DNA from: Amycolatopsis rifamycinica
GTDB lineage: Bacteria > Actinomycetota > Actinomycetes > Mycobacteriales > Pseudonocardiaceae
NCBI RefSeq assembly: GCF_000695625.1
Contig: NZ_JMQI01000014.1
Location: 160,338 to 224,337, forward strand
Length of the DNA stretch: 64,000 bases
Reading direction: 5' to 3'
Shown: positions 55,632-64,000 of the stretch, in pieces
Position numbering within the stretch: position 1 is the first letter of the stretch
How the letters are laid out: the number at the start of each line of letters is the position of its first letter
Position numbers and translations under genes: made by a program
Notes under the pieces: model-generated
Databases searched by the model: none
The model's input: the letters and a program-made list of their open reading frames with translations, nothing else
Told to the model about the DNA's origin: nothing

Positions 55632-57053
55632 TCAGTCCGGCGCGCACAGCGTGCCGGGGGCCGGCACCGCACCGGTGACGAAGTAGCGATCCAGCCACCC
55701 GTCGATGCAGGCGCTTCTTCCTCGGGAACCATGGCCGTACGTGTCCAGGCTCAGCAGGCGTGCGTTGGCCAGGAGGCCTTCCGTCCGCTGAGCGCCGGCA
55801 TACGGTGTCTCCAGGTCGCCCTGGCGGTTGGCCAGCAGCAGGATCGGGGCCGTCGGGTGGTTCCACGGGCCCGCGTAGCGGCCCGTGTCCGAGACCTCCC
55901 AGGTCGCGCACGGCAGCGTCTTGTAGACGTCGTACCGGCCGAAGCCGCGGCTCACCTGGTCGGCGCGCTGGGCGTAGTCCCACCACACCGCGGGATCGCG
56001 CGGATTCGCCGCGTCCGAGCACAGTGTGGCGCCGCCGCCCAGGAGGGAGTCGATGTCCGGTGGGCCGGCCGGGGATGCCGGAGCCGGGGATGCCGGGTTG
56101 GCCAGTGCCCGGAGGAACGCCTCGAGGGCGGGCGCGGACCGGGCGTCGGTCAGGTAGTCGTGGATGCGGGCGATCGCGCCCTGGTACGTGACGACGACCT
56201 GACGTCCGGTCGTGTCCGTCACCGTGATCGGGCCGGCCGTCAAGCGGTCCAGGATCGCGGAGTAGTCGAAGTCGCAGCGGGACGCGCACGTGTCCAAAAA
56301 GGACTGCAGGGCCCGTGGGGCGTCCGCGAAGCCGCGCAGGCGGTAGCTCATCGGGCCCGGGCCGGTCGACCAGCGCACCGGGTCGTCCACCGCGTCGAGG
56401 GCCAGTGCGCCGACGTGGTTCGGGAACAGGTTCGCGTACGTCTCGCCGAGGTACGTGCCGTACGACTTGCCGTAGTACCGCAACTTCGGCTCGCCGAACG
56501 CCGTGCGCAGCCTGTCCAGGTCGCGGGCGATCGTCCCGGTCGACAGGTGGTTCGCCAACGGGCCCGCGTTCTGCTCGCACAGGTCGGTGACCGTGCGCGT
56601 GTCCGCGATCTGCTGCTGCTCGGCCGTGTGGGTCAGCGGGAACGTGCCGAGGGCGCGTTGCAGCACTTCGAGCTGGGACGGGTCGGTGAAGCAGTGGATC
56701 TTCGAACTCGCCCCGACGCCGCGTGGGTCGAAGCCGACGATGTCGTAGCGGGCGTGCAGCGCAGGGGTCAACGCCGGCGCGAACCGGCCGGATGAGCCGG
56801 GTCCGCCGGGGTTGTAGAAGATCGTGCCCAGCTTGTGGGCCTGGTCGGTGGCGGGCAGCCGCGCGATCGCCAGCCGCACGGTACCCAGGGATGAGTCCTG
56901 ATAGGACAGGGGGACATCGAGGTGGCCGCATTCGTAACCGGGCGTGCAGGAGACTTCCCAGACGACTCCGGCCGGGCTCGCCGCGGCCGCGGGCGCGAGT
57001 GCGCCGACCGCGAGAGTGGCCGTCCCCAAGGCCAAGGCAACACGAAGGTTCAT
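55632..57053 (-). CDS. Secreted alpha/beta hydrolase (tripeptidyl aminopeptidase type)
   Basis: A 473-residue exported peptidase of the S33 group. A signal peptide (about 1-24, ALALGTATLAVGALAPAAAA) is followed by CTPGYECGHLDVPLSY, the oxyanion region IFYNPGGPGSSG, the nucleophile elbow YYGKSYGTYLGE (Ser near 195), and the C-terminal TAP-like domain with YGHGSRGRSACIDGWLDRYF carrying the final His. It removes short peptides from protein N-termini outside the cell. ATG at 57053; the open frame upstream is not coding. Confidence 0.92.
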   Translation of the reverse strand: MNLRVALALGTATLAVGALAPAAAASPAGVVWEVSCTPGYECGHLDVPLSYQDSSLGTVRLAIARLPATDQAHKLGTIFYNPGGPGSSGRFAPALTPALHARYDIVGFDPRGVGASSKIHCFTDPSQLEVLQRALGTFPLTHTAEQQQIADTRTVTDLCEQNAGPLANHLSTGTIARDLDRLRTAFGEPKLRYYGKSYGTYLGETYANLFPNHVGALALDAVDDPVRWSTGPGPMSYRLRGFADAPRALQSFLDTCASRCDFDYSAILDRLTAGPITVTDTTGRQVVVTYQGAIARIHDYLTDARSAPALEAFLRALANPASPAPASPAGPPDIDSLLGGGATLCSDAANPRDPAVWWDYAQRADQVSRGFGRYDVYKTLPCATWEVSDTGRYAGPWNHPTAPILLLANRQGDLETPYAGAQRTEGLLANARLLSLDTYGHGSRGRSACIDGWLDRYFVTGAVPAPGTLCAPD

Positions 57054-57124
57054 CGCCCGATCGTCCCGGTGCCGGGACCGGGAGCGCGCTGGTGCGCGCC
57101 CCCGGAACCGGGGTAGGGCGAGCC

Positions 57125-58123
57125 CTACGCGGTGAGCTTCGGGATGATCTGCGACCCGTAGGACGCCAGCGTCGCCTCGCGGTCGTCGTGCATCAGGTAC
57201 AGCGAGAACTGGTCCACACCCAGCTCGGCCAGTTCCTGCAACCGCGAGACGTGGGCGGACGCCGGCCCGAGCAGGCAGAACCGGTCGACGATCTCGTCCG
57301 GCACGAACTCCGTCGACGGGTTGCCCGCCTTGCCGTGGTGGCGGTAGTCGTAGTCTTCCCGCTCGCGGATGTAGTCCGTCAGCTCCCGCGGAACCGCCCC
57401 CGACGAGCCGTACCGCGCTACCAGGTCCGCGACGTGGTTGCCGACCATCCCGCCGAACCAGCGCAGCTGTTCGCGCTGGTGCGCCACGTCGTCGCCGACG
57501 TACGCGGGCGCCGCGACGCAGATCGTGATGCCGCCGGGATCGCGTCCGGCCGCCCGGGCCGCGTCGCGGACCGCGCCGATCGTCCAGCGGGCGATGGCCG
57601 GGTCCGCGCACTGCAGGATGAAGCCGTCGGCGTGCTCGCCGACCGTCTGCAGCGCCTTCGGCCCGTACCCGGCCATCCACATCTCGAGCTGCCCGTTCGA
57701 GATCCACGGGATCTGCACGGTCTTGTCGTTCATGGTCACCGAGCGGCCCTCGGCCAGGTCCTTGACCACGCGCATGCAGTCGCGGACGGTGGCCAAAGTG
57801 GACGGTGGCTTGCCGACCACCCGGTGCGCCGAGTCGCCGCGGCCGATGCCGCACACCGTCCGGTTGCCGTACATGTCGTTCAGCGTGGCGAACGTCGACG
57901 CCAGCACCGACCAGTCCCGCGTGCCCGGGCTGGTCACCATCGGCCCCACGACCATCGACGACGTCGCCGCCAGGATCGCCGAGTAGATGACGAACGGTTC
58001 CTGCCACAGCACGCAGGAGTCGAACGTCCAGCCGTAGCGGAACCCGCAGTCCTCGGCGTCCTTCATCAGCCGCACGACGTCCCGCGCCGGCGGGTCGGTC
58101 TGCAGCACGATCCCGAAGTCCAT
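57125..58123 (-). CDS. LLM class F420-dependent oxidoreductase (TIGR03842 type)
   Basis: A 332-residue luciferase-like barrel protein. It begins MDFGIVLQTDPPARDVVRLMKDAEDCGF and shows GYGPKALQTVGEHADGFILQ and TVCGIGRGDSAHR; the pattern is that of a family near methylenetetrahydromethanopterin reductase, which uses F420. It lies nine bases downstream of dihydropyrimidinase in a pyrimidine or hydantoin operon. The operon lacks dihydropyrimidine dehydrogenase, so this enzyme may carry out the reductive first step, or a related one; that is my inference. Confidence 0.88.
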   Translation of the reverse strand: MDFGIVLQTDPPARDVVRLMKDAEDCGFRYGWTFDSCVLWQEPFVIYSAILAATSSMVVGPMVTSPGTRDWSVLASTFATLNDMYGNRTVCGIGRGDSAHRVVGKPPSTLATVRDCMRVVKDLAEGRSVTMNDKTVQIPWISNGQLEMWMAGYGPKALQTVGEHADGFILQCADPAIARWTIGAVRDAARAAGRDPGGITICVAAPAYVGDDVAHQREQLRWFGGMVGNHVADLVARYGSSGAVPRELTDYIREREDYDYRHHGKAGNPSTEFVPDEIVDRFCLLGPASAHVSRLQELAELGVDQFSLYLMHDDREATLASYGSQIIPKLTA

Positions 58124-58132
58124 CGCGCGCTC

Positions 58133-59515
58133 CTAGTTCACGTACTGGTTCAACGAGCGCGACAGGAACTTCCCGTGCGACGTCGACCCGGTGAAGCCGT
58201 CCGGCGACACGACGACACGCCCACGGGACAGCACGGTGTGCACGCGGCCGGTGATCTCGAACCCCTCGTACGCCGAGTAGTCCACGTTCATGTGGTGCGT
58301 CGCGGCCGACAACGTCTGCGTCGCCGAAGGGTCGTAGATCACGATGTCGGCGTCCGAACCCGCGGCGATGACGCCCTTGCGCGGGTACAGCCCGAACATG
58401 CGCGCCGGTGTCGCCGAGCACGTCTCCACCCACCGGCCGAGTGTCAGCTGACCGGCGACGACGCCCTGGTGCAGCAGGTCCATCCGGTGCTCGACACCCG
58501 GCATCCCGTTGGGGATGGCCCGGAAGTCGCCACGGCCCATCTCCTTCTGGTCCTTGAAGCAGAACGGGCAGTGGTCGGTGGACACCACGGACAGGTCGTT
58601 GGTCCGCAGCCCGCGCCACAGGTCGGCCTGGTGCGACTTCTCCCGCAGCGGCGGCGAAGCGACGTACTTCGCGCCCTCGAAATCCGGCTTCGCCAGGTCT
58701 TCAATGGACAGATAGAGGTACTGCGGGCACGTCTCCGCGAACACGTTCTGACCGTTGTTGCGTGCTTCCGCCACCGCCGCAAGCGCTTGCGACGCCGACA
58801 GGTGCACGATGTACAACGGCGAACCGGTGACCTTCGCCAGCTGAATCGCTCGTGAGGTGGCTTCTCCTTCCAGTTCCGGCGGCCGGGTGAGGCCGTGTTG
58901 CACAGGGTCGACGTTGCCCGCGGCGAACGCCTGCGCCGCCAGCTGGTCGATCGCGATGCCGTTCTCCGCGTGCATCATGATCGTAGCGCCGATTTCGCGC
59001 GCTTTCTGCATCGCGAGCAGGATTTCCCCGTCCGTGGAGTAGAACACCCCCGGATAGGCCATGAACATCTTGAAGCTGCCGACCCCGCCGTCGACGCAGG
59101 CTTCCATCTCCTTCAGCGACTGGTCGTTGACGTCGGAGACGATCATGTGGAAGCCGTAGTCGATCGCGCAGTTGCCGTCGGCCTTGGCGTGCCACTTGTC
59201 CAGTGTGGACAACAGGGACGTGCCCTTGGCCTGCACGGCGAAGTCGATGATCGTGGTCGTGCCGCCCCACGCGGCCGCCGTCGTCCCGGTCGCGAACGTG
59301 TCGGCCGAATGCGTTCCGCCGAACGGCATCTCCATGTGGGTGTGGGCGTCGATGCCGCCGGGCAGCACGTACTTCCCGGTGGCGTCGATCGTCTCGTCGC
59401 CGGACAGCGTCCCGGGCGCCCCGACGGCGGCGATGGTCTCGCCGTCGACGAGGACGTCCGCGGAAAGAGCGCCCGACGGCGAGACGACCTGGCCACCGCT
59501 GATGAGCGTGGTCAT
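58133..59515 (-). CDS. hydA: Dihydropyrimidinase/hydantoinase
   Basis: A 460-residue amidohydrolase that opens dihydropyrimidine or hydantoin rings. The metal ligands are visible: GIDAHTHMEMPFGG, the carbamylated Lys in SFKMFMAYPG (near 150), MMHAENG, YIVHLSA and STDHCPF. The ATG at 59515 overlaps the stop of the nitrilase gene. It works with beta-ureidopropionase encoded just upstream. Confidence 0.94.
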   Translation of the reverse strand: MTTLISGGQVVSPSGALSADVLVDGETIAAVGAPGTLSGDETIDATGKYVLPGGIDAHTHMEMPFGGTHSADTFATGTTAAAWGGTTTIIDFAVQAKGTSLLSTLDKWHAKADGNCAIDYGFHMIVSDVNDQSLKEMEACVDGGVGSFKMFMAYPGVFYSTDGEILLAMQKAREIGATIMMHAENGIAIDQLAAQAFAAGNVDPVQHGLTRPPELEGEATSRAIQLAKVTGSPLYIVHLSASQALAAVAEARNNGQNVFAETCPQYLYLSIEDLAKPDFEGAKYVASPPLREKSHQADLWRGLRTNDLSVVSTDHCPFCFKDQKEMGRGDFRAIPNGMPGVEHRMDLLHQGVVAGQLTLGRWVETCSATPARMFGLYPRKGVIAAGSDADIVIYDPSATQTLSAATHHMNVDYSAYEGFEITGRVHTVLSRGRVVVSPDGFTGSTSHGKFLSRSLNQYVN

Positions 59516-60354
59516 CAGGCCTCCGCGAGGGGGCCGTAGGTGTCCGGACGGCGGTCGCGGTAGAACGCCCACGTGTTCCGGACTTCCTCGAGCAGCGAGA
59601 GGTCGAGGTCGCGCACCACGACCTCGTCGTCGGTGTCGGACGCGGCGTCGCCGACCAGCTGGCCGCGCGGGTCGACGAAGTACGTCTGGCCGTAGAAGTC
59701 GTTGTCGCCCAGCGGTTCCACGCCCACCCGGTTGATCGCGCCGACGAAGTACTCGTTCGCCACCGCGGCCGCCGGCTGCTCCAGCTTCCACAGGTACTGC
59801 GACAGGCTGCGGCTGGTCGCCGACGGGTTGAACACGATCTTCGCCCCGGCCAGGCCGAGTGCGCGCCAGCCCTCCGGGAAGTGCCGCTCGTAGCAGATGT
59901 AGACGCCGATGCGGCCCACCGCCGTGTCGAACACCGGGTAGCCGAGGTTGCCGGGGCGGAAGTAGAACTTCTCCCAGAACCCCTTGACCTGCGGGATGTG
60001 GTTCTTGCGGTACTTGCCGAGGTAGGTGCCGTCGGCGTCGATCACCGCGGCCGTGTTGTAGTAGACGCCGGGCTGCTCGACCTCGTACATCGGCACGATC
60101 AGCACGACGCCGTGGCGCTCGGCCACCTCCTGCATGAGCTTCGTGGTGGGCCCGTCCGGGATGGCCTCGGTGTAAGAGTAGTAGTCGGCGTCCTGCACCT
60201 GACAGAAGTACGGCCCGTAGAACAGTTCCTGGAGGCAGACGACCTGGGCGCCCTGCGAGGCGGCGGTGGCGATGTGGTCGACCGCCGCCTTGATCATGGA
60301 CTCCTTGTCACCCGTCCACCGCTGCTGGATCAGGCCGGCTCGAACCACGCTCAC
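59515..60354 (-). CDS. Nitrilase family amidohydrolase, probable beta-ureidopropionase
   Basis: A 279-residue carbon-nitrogen hydrolase with the Glu-Lys-Cys triad: CLQELFYGPYF (Glu), GKYRKNHIPQ (Lys) and VYICYERHFPEG (Cys). It cleaves N-carbamoyl-beta-alanine or N-carbamoyl amino acids, the product of the adjacent dihydropyrimidinase. The GTG at 60354 overlaps the NCS1 gene by 47 bases; a GTG two codons later would still overlap. Confidence 0.91.
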   Translation of the reverse strand: MSVVRAGLIQQRWTGDKESMIKAAVDHIATAASQGAQVVCLQELFYGPYFCQVQDADYYSYTEAIPDGPTTKLMQEVAERHGVVLIVPMYEVEQPGVYYNTAAVIDADGTYLGKYRKNHIPQVKGFWEKFYFRPGNLGYPVFDTAVGRIGVYICYERHFPEGWRALGLAGAKIVFNPSATSRSLSQYLWKLEQPAAAVANEYFVGAINRVGVEPLGDNDFYGQTYFVDPRGQLVGDAASDTDDEVVVRDLDLSLLEEVRNTWAFYRDRRPDTYGPLAEA

Positions 60355-61867
60355 TGATTTCCTCCTTCGTTGTGGACAAGGGCATGGACAGGGCGGCGAA
60401 GACGACGAAGGCGCCGACCAGGCCGATCACCCAGTTGTAGTCGTAGAGCGGCTTGAGGAACGGGATCAGCCCGGCGTCGGGGAACGGGCCGCCGTACGCG
60501 CCACCGACGGCCAACAGGGCGCCCACCAGCGTGGCGACCAGCGCGCGCCAGTTCCAGCCGCCGGTGAACCAATACACCCCATCGGGTGTGTAGAGGTCCT
60601 TCAGCCTCAGCTTCGTGCGGTTGACGACCCAGTAGCCGGCGACGAGCACCCCGGCGACCGCGCCGAGCAGGCCGCCGTAGAAGCCGAGCCAGGCGAAGAT
60701 GTAGATGTTCGGGTCGGAGTACAGCCGCCACGGCTGGATGAGGATGCCGATGACGCCGGTGATCCCGCCGCCGACGGCGAAGGTGATCTTCTTCGGGAAC
60801 GCGTTCGAGAAGTCGTAGGACGGGCTGACGACGTTGGCCGCCAGGTTCGCCGAGATCGTCGCCAGCACCAGCGCGATCAGGGCCACGACGACCACGACCG
60901 GGCTGGAGAACTTGTCCGCGAGCTTCGACGGGTCCCACAGCTCCTCGCCGTAGAGCAGCTTGCCGCCCGACGTCGTCAGGATGGCCACGATCGCGATGAA
61001 CGTCATCGTCGTCGGCAGGCCGAGGATCTGGCCGCGGACCTGCTTGCGCTGGCTGCCGCCGAAGCGGGTGAAGTCCGGCATGTTCAGCGACAGCGTCGAC
61101 CAGAACGCGATCATCGCCATCAGGGCCGGCGCGAACACCTTCCAGAAGTCCGGGCCCCAGCCGAGCTTGCCGCCGTCGGACAGGATCGGGCCGAGGCCGC
61201 CCGCCTTGACCAGCACGTACCCGAGCATGATCAGGAAGCCGACGGACACCAGCGGCGCCGTCCAGTTCTCGAACCGGCGGACCGCCTCCATGCCGCGCCA
61301 GATGATCAGCATCTGGCCGATCCAGAAGACCACGAACGACAGCCAGAGCGTCCAGTGCTGCCCGGCGACGACGGCGGAGTCACGCCACCAGGCGCCGAGC
61401 AGCCGGCCGAGGATGACGTAGATGGCCTCGCCGCCGACCCAGGTCTGGATGCCGAACCAGCCGCACGCGATGAACGCGCGCAGCAGGGCGGCGAGGTTCG
61501 CGCCGCGCAGACCGTAGAACGCGCGGGCGAACACCGGGAACGGGATGCCGTACTTCGTGCCGGCGTGGCTGTTGAGCAGCATCGGCGCGAGCACGACGAG
61601 GTTGCCGATGGTGATGGTGATCAGCGCCTGCACCCAGTTCATGCCGAGCGCGATGAGCGACGCGGCCAGGGCGTAGCTGGGGATGTTGTGCGCCATCCCC
61701 ATCCAGAGCGCGAAGTAGTTGTACGTGGTCCAGGTTCGTTTTTCGATCGCGACGGGGGCCAGTTCGGAGTTGAAGAACCGGCTGCCTTCGAGAGACCGGA
61801 CGTCGGCGGGGTCGAGCTCGACCCGGCCGTCGTCGTGCACGCGCTGGTCTGCGGGTGTCGGCGCCAT
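60308..61867 (-). CDS. NCS1 family nucleobase:cation symporter
   Basis: A 519-residue transporter of the allantoin/uracil/hydantoin type with about twelve helices. TWTTYNYFALWMGMAHNIPSYALAASL is the family's first helix region and GTKYGIPFPVFARAFYG the second; LAANVVSPSYDFSNAFPKKI follows in the middle. It probably imports uracil, allantoin or hydantoin for the downstream enzymes. ATG at 61867. Confidence 0.93.
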   Translation of the reverse strand: MAPTPADQRVHDDGRVELDPADVRSLEGSRFFNSELAPVAIEKRTWTTYNYFALWMGMAHNIPSYALAASLIALGMNWVQALITITIGNLVVLAPMLLNSHAGTKYGIPFPVFARAFYGLRGANLAALLRAFIACGWFGIQTWVGGEAIYVILGRLLGAWWRDSAVVAGQHWTLWLSFVVFWIGQMLIIWRGMEAVRRFENWTAPLVSVGFLIMLGYVLVKAGGLGPILSDGGKLGWGPDFWKVFAPALMAMIAFWSTLSLNMPDFTRFGGSQRKQVRGQILGLPTTMTFIAIVAILTTSGGKLLYGEELWDPSKLADKFSSPVVVVVALIALVLATISANLAANVVSPSYDFSNAFPKKITFAVGGGITGVIGILIQPWRLYSDPNIYIFAWLGFYGGLLGAVAGVLVAGYWVVNRTKLRLKDLYTPDGVYWFTGGWNWRALVATLVGALLAVGGAYGGPFPDAGLIPFLKPLYDYNWVIGLVGAFVVFAALSMPLSTTKEEISERGSSRPDPAAVDG

Positions 61868-62087
61868 TGCGGAATCCTGCGCGCCAGGTCAGGGCCGGGG
61901 CAACGGCAGTCTGTTCACTCTTCGCTGATCAGGAGTGCAGTCTGTCGATTGCGCGGAGGGGCCCCGGAGTGCATGACCTGCGTCACACATCCGGCCGTCA
62001 TCAACCGGCAAAGAGGGTGAAACGTCTCCACAGGATCTTCACACTTCACGCGAACCGTCTCCACCGGGGGTGCCTAGGGTCGTGGTC
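61868..62087. promoter_or_regulatory. Divergent promoter region of the NCS1 operon and the response regulator
   Basis: This 220-bp gap holds both promoters. CGTCTCCAC occurs twice and TTCACACTTCAC forms a short direct repeat just upstream of the regulator, the arrangement expected of OmpR-type binding sites. TAGGGT lies seven bases before the ATG at 62088, so that mRNA may be leaderless. Confidence 0.4.
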
Positions 62088-62780
62088 ATGGAACTGGGTG
62101 GGCGGCGGGTGCTCGTCGTCGAGGACGACGTCACGATCGCCGCGTCGATCGCGGCCCGGCTGCGGGCCGAGGGGTTCGGGGTGGACGTCGTCCACGACGG
62201 TCCGGCCGCCGTCGAGGCGGACGCGGCTGCCGAGCCGGATCTGGTGGTGCTCGACGTGATGCTGCCGGGGTTCGACGGACTGGAGGTCTGCCGGCGGATC
62301 CAGGGGCGGCGGCCGGTGCCGGTGCTGATGCTGACCGCGCGCGCCGACGAGACGGACATGCTGGTCGGGCTGGGCGTCGGCGCCGACGACTACCTGACGA
62401 AGCCGTTCTCGATGCGGGTGCTGACCGCGCGGGTGCACGCGCTGCTGCGGCGGGTCGAGCGGTCGTCCCGGCCGGATTCGGCCCGGATCGTGCTCGGCGA
62501 CCTCGAGATCGACGTCGACCAGCGGCGCGTCGCCCGGGCCGGGGTCGCGGCGCAGCTGACGCCGATCGAGTTCGACCTGCTGGTGCACTTCGCGCGGCGG
62601 CCGCGGGTGGTGCAGCCGCGGGAACGGCTGCTGTCGGAGGTGTGGGACTGGGACGTCCACGGCACCTCGGCGGGGACGCGGGCGGTGGACAGCCACATCA
62701 AGGCGCTGCGGCGGAAGCTCGGGGCGGACCTGATCCGGACGGTGCACGGCGTCGGCTACGCGTTGGAGGCGGGATCGTGA
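62088..62780 (+). CDS. Two-component response regulator (OmpR family)
   Basis: A 230-residue regulator. The receiver domain runs from VLVVEDD to about 118, with the phosphorylated Asp in LVVLDVMLPGFDG (near 56), the Thr in LMLTARAD and the Lys in LTKPFS. The winged-helix domain ends VDSHIKALRRKLGADLIRTVHGVGYAL. ATG at 62088 is preferred to GTG 62070. The stop overlaps the sensor kinase GTG by four bases. Confidence 0.96.
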   Translation: MELGGRRVLVVEDDVTIAASIAARLRAEGFGVDVVHDGPAAVEADAAAEPDLVVLDVMLPGFDGLEVCRRIQGRRPVPVLMLTARADETDMLVGLGVGADDYLTKPFSMRVLTARVHALLRRVERSSRPDSARIVLGDLEIDVDQRRVARAGVAAQLTPIEFDLLVHFARRPRVVQPRERLLSEVWDWDVHGTSAGTRAVDSHIKALRRKLGADLIRTVHGVGYALEAGS

Positions 62781-63769
62781 ACTTCGTTCCGCGGCCGCTG
62801 GACCGGATCCGGTCGATCAAGCTGAAGCTGGCGATCCTGATGGTCGCTTCCGGCGGGGTGGCCTTCGCGTTCTTCAACTGGCAGATCGGCTGGCTGCCGC
62901 CGAAGACGACGATCACCGCGATGGTGCTCGCCCTGGTGCTGTCGCAGGTGCTGGCGCACGGCATGACCCGGCCGTTGCGGGAGATGACCGCGGCGGCGCG
63001 GGCGATGGCGAAGGGCGACTACACGCGCCGGATCCGCGCCACCACGCGGGACGAGGTCGGGGTGCTGGCCCAGGCGTTCAACCAGATGGCGGGCGACCTC
63101 GGCGACGCCGACCGGCAGCGCCGGGAGCTGATCGCGAACGTGTCCCACGAGCTGCGGACGCCGATCACGGCGTTGAACGGCGTGCTGGAGAACCTCGTCG
63201 ACGGCGTCGAAGACCCCGATCCCGCCACGTTGAAGACGGCGTTGCAGCAGACCGAGCGCCTGGCGACGCTGGTCGACGAGCTGCTCGACCTGTCGCGGCT
63301 GGATGCGGGTGCTTCTTCGCTCCACCTGACGTCGTTTTCGCTCTGGTCGCTGTTGTCGGAGGTGGTCGGGGAGGCGGCGTTCGCCGGCCGCGGGGTGACG
63401 TTCGAGGTGTCGGTGTCCCCGGAGGGAGCCGTGGTGACGGCGGACCGCGGGCGCCTGTTCCAGGTGGTGGCCAACCTGCTGGAGAACGCGGCCCGCCACG
63501 GGCCGGCCGGTGGGCAGGTCCGGGTGGTGGCGCAGGTGCGGCCGGGTGAAGTGCGCATCGACGTGTGCGACGAGGGGCCGGGCATCGCGCCGGCGGACCG
63601 GGAGCGGGTGTTCGAGCGGTTCACCCGGGGCGAGCGGCCGTCCGGCGGGGGGACGGGGCTGGGGCTGGCGATCGCCCGGTGGGCGGTGGAGCTGCACGGG
63701 GGGACGATCGGGGTGGTGGATCCGTCGCCGGGGACGGGGAGCCGGATCCGGGTGACGCTGCCGGCTTAG
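62777..63769 (+). CDS. Sensor histidine kinase with HAMP domain
   Basis: A 330-residue sensor kinase with two N-terminal helices (about 18-34 and 44-60) and almost no extracellular loop, so it may sense the membrane or a partner protein. A HAMP domain (TRPLREMTAAARAMAKGDYTRRI) follows, then HisKA with NVSHELRTPITAL (His near 124) and HATPase_c with NLLENAARHG, DEGPGIAP and GGTGLGLAIA. It pairs with the adjacent regulator. GTG at 62777. Confidence 0.95.
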   Translation: MNFVPRPLDRIRSIKLKLAILMVASGGVAFAFFNWQIGWLPPKTTITAMVLALVLSQVLAHGMTRPLREMTAAARAMAKGDYTRRIRATTRDEVGVLAQAFNQMAGDLGDADRQRRELIANVSHELRTPITALNGVLENLVDGVEDPDPATLKTALQQTERLATLVDELLDLSRLDAGASSLHLTSFSLWSLLSEVVGEAAFAGRGVTFEVSVSPEGAVVTADRGRLFQVVANLLENAARHGPAGGQVRVVAQVRPGEVRIDVCDEGPGIAPADRERVFERFTRGERPSGGGTGLGLAIARWAVELHGGTIGVVDPSPGTGSRIRVTLPA

Positions 63770-63840
63770 TCCGTGCGCCGGCTCCGGGTGTCTTGGGGCG
63801 GGCGGTCAAATTTGCGAACGCGAAGGCGACGGGAGTCGAG

Positions 63841-64000
63841 ATGCCGAAGAACAGGCTTGGTGGGCCCGGGGACCCGGGGGCGGCGAAGGTGCCGCGGGGG
63901 AAGCGGACGGCGGGGATGGTGACGGACGCCAGGAGGCCGGACGGGGATGGCGGGCGCTCGGGTGGTGTCGGGGGTGGCGGGGTGGCTGCCGGCGCGGAGG
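63841..64000 (+). CDS. Possible partial gene at the window end
   Basis: An ATG at 63841 with GGGAG upstream opens a frame that stays open to the last base (about 53 codons). The peptide is Gly/Arg/Lys/Pro-rich and disordered (MPKNRLGGPGDPGAAKVPRGK), as seen before the first helix of some large actinobacterial membrane proteins that follow two-component systems. I do not recognise a family, and the frame may be spurious. Confidence 0.4.
   Translation, partial: MPKNRLGGPGDPGAAKVPRGKRTAGMVTDARRPDGDGGRSGGVGGGGVAAGAE

Overview
The window is high-GC DNA (visibly about 70% or more) with frequent GTG starts, four-base ATGA/GTGA gene overlaps, many leaderless-looking starts, F420- and PPOX-type oxidoreductases, an IdeR-type iron box and a DasR-type operator. 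All of this points to an actinomycete. Gene order from nadD to rpsT (nadD, rsfS, gpgP, octT, degV, comEA, comEC, holA, rpsT) follows the Mycobacterium Rv2421c-Rv2412 block. Gene style and intergenic repeats suggest a Pseudonocardiaceae genome such as Amycolatopsis; the genus is my inference. I found no rRNA, tRNA, CRISPR array, insertion sequence or prophage.

Layout. 1-2.6 kb: end of an ABC-2 exporter operon and a subtilase lipoprotein. 3.1-9.5 kb: RNase E, ribosomal proteins L21 and L27, ObgE and ProB. 9.5-13.6 kb: a decayed stretch with an SDR remnant, an ABM monooxygenase, ArgRS and a frameshifted MFS transporter. 13.6-25.9 kb: a RecQ helicase fused to a phosphoribosyltransferase domain, then the nadD-to-rpsT block, with a threonine synthase under a SAM riboswitch inserted between comEC and holA. 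26-42 kb: accessory and housekeeping genes, including LepA, a Uma2 nuclease, a secreted GH20 hexosaminidase with a DasR-type site, and a secreted RNase with its barstar. 42-47.7 kb: a complete assimilatory sulfate-reduction operon led by a cysteine-type leader peptide. 48-55.6 kb: HemW, a TetR regulon with a phased operator array, an iron-regulated siderophore reductase and a solitary HsdR-N nuclease. 55.6-61.9 kb: a secreted peptidase and a pyrimidine or hydantoin catabolic operon (NCS1 transporter, beta-ureidopropionase, dihydropyrimidinase, F420 oxidoreductase). 62-63.8 kb: an OmpR/EnvZ-type two-component system.

The most unusual signals lie outside genes. (1) Three short tandem arrays (near 1.03, 9.57 and 13.5 kb) all have a period of 21 bp, exactly two turns of B-DNA. 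Two carry TCAC/GTGA palindromic cores and sit between convergent genes, and the middle one is organised as two opposed half-arrays. (2) Four GAAC elements recur at exactly 18-bp steps in a TetR divergent promoter. (3) A conserved-looking leader peptide is followed by a hairpin that buries the sirA ribosome binding site. (4) There is an S-box upstream of thrC. (5) The end of comEA is repeated, in decayed form, across the comEA-comEC gap.
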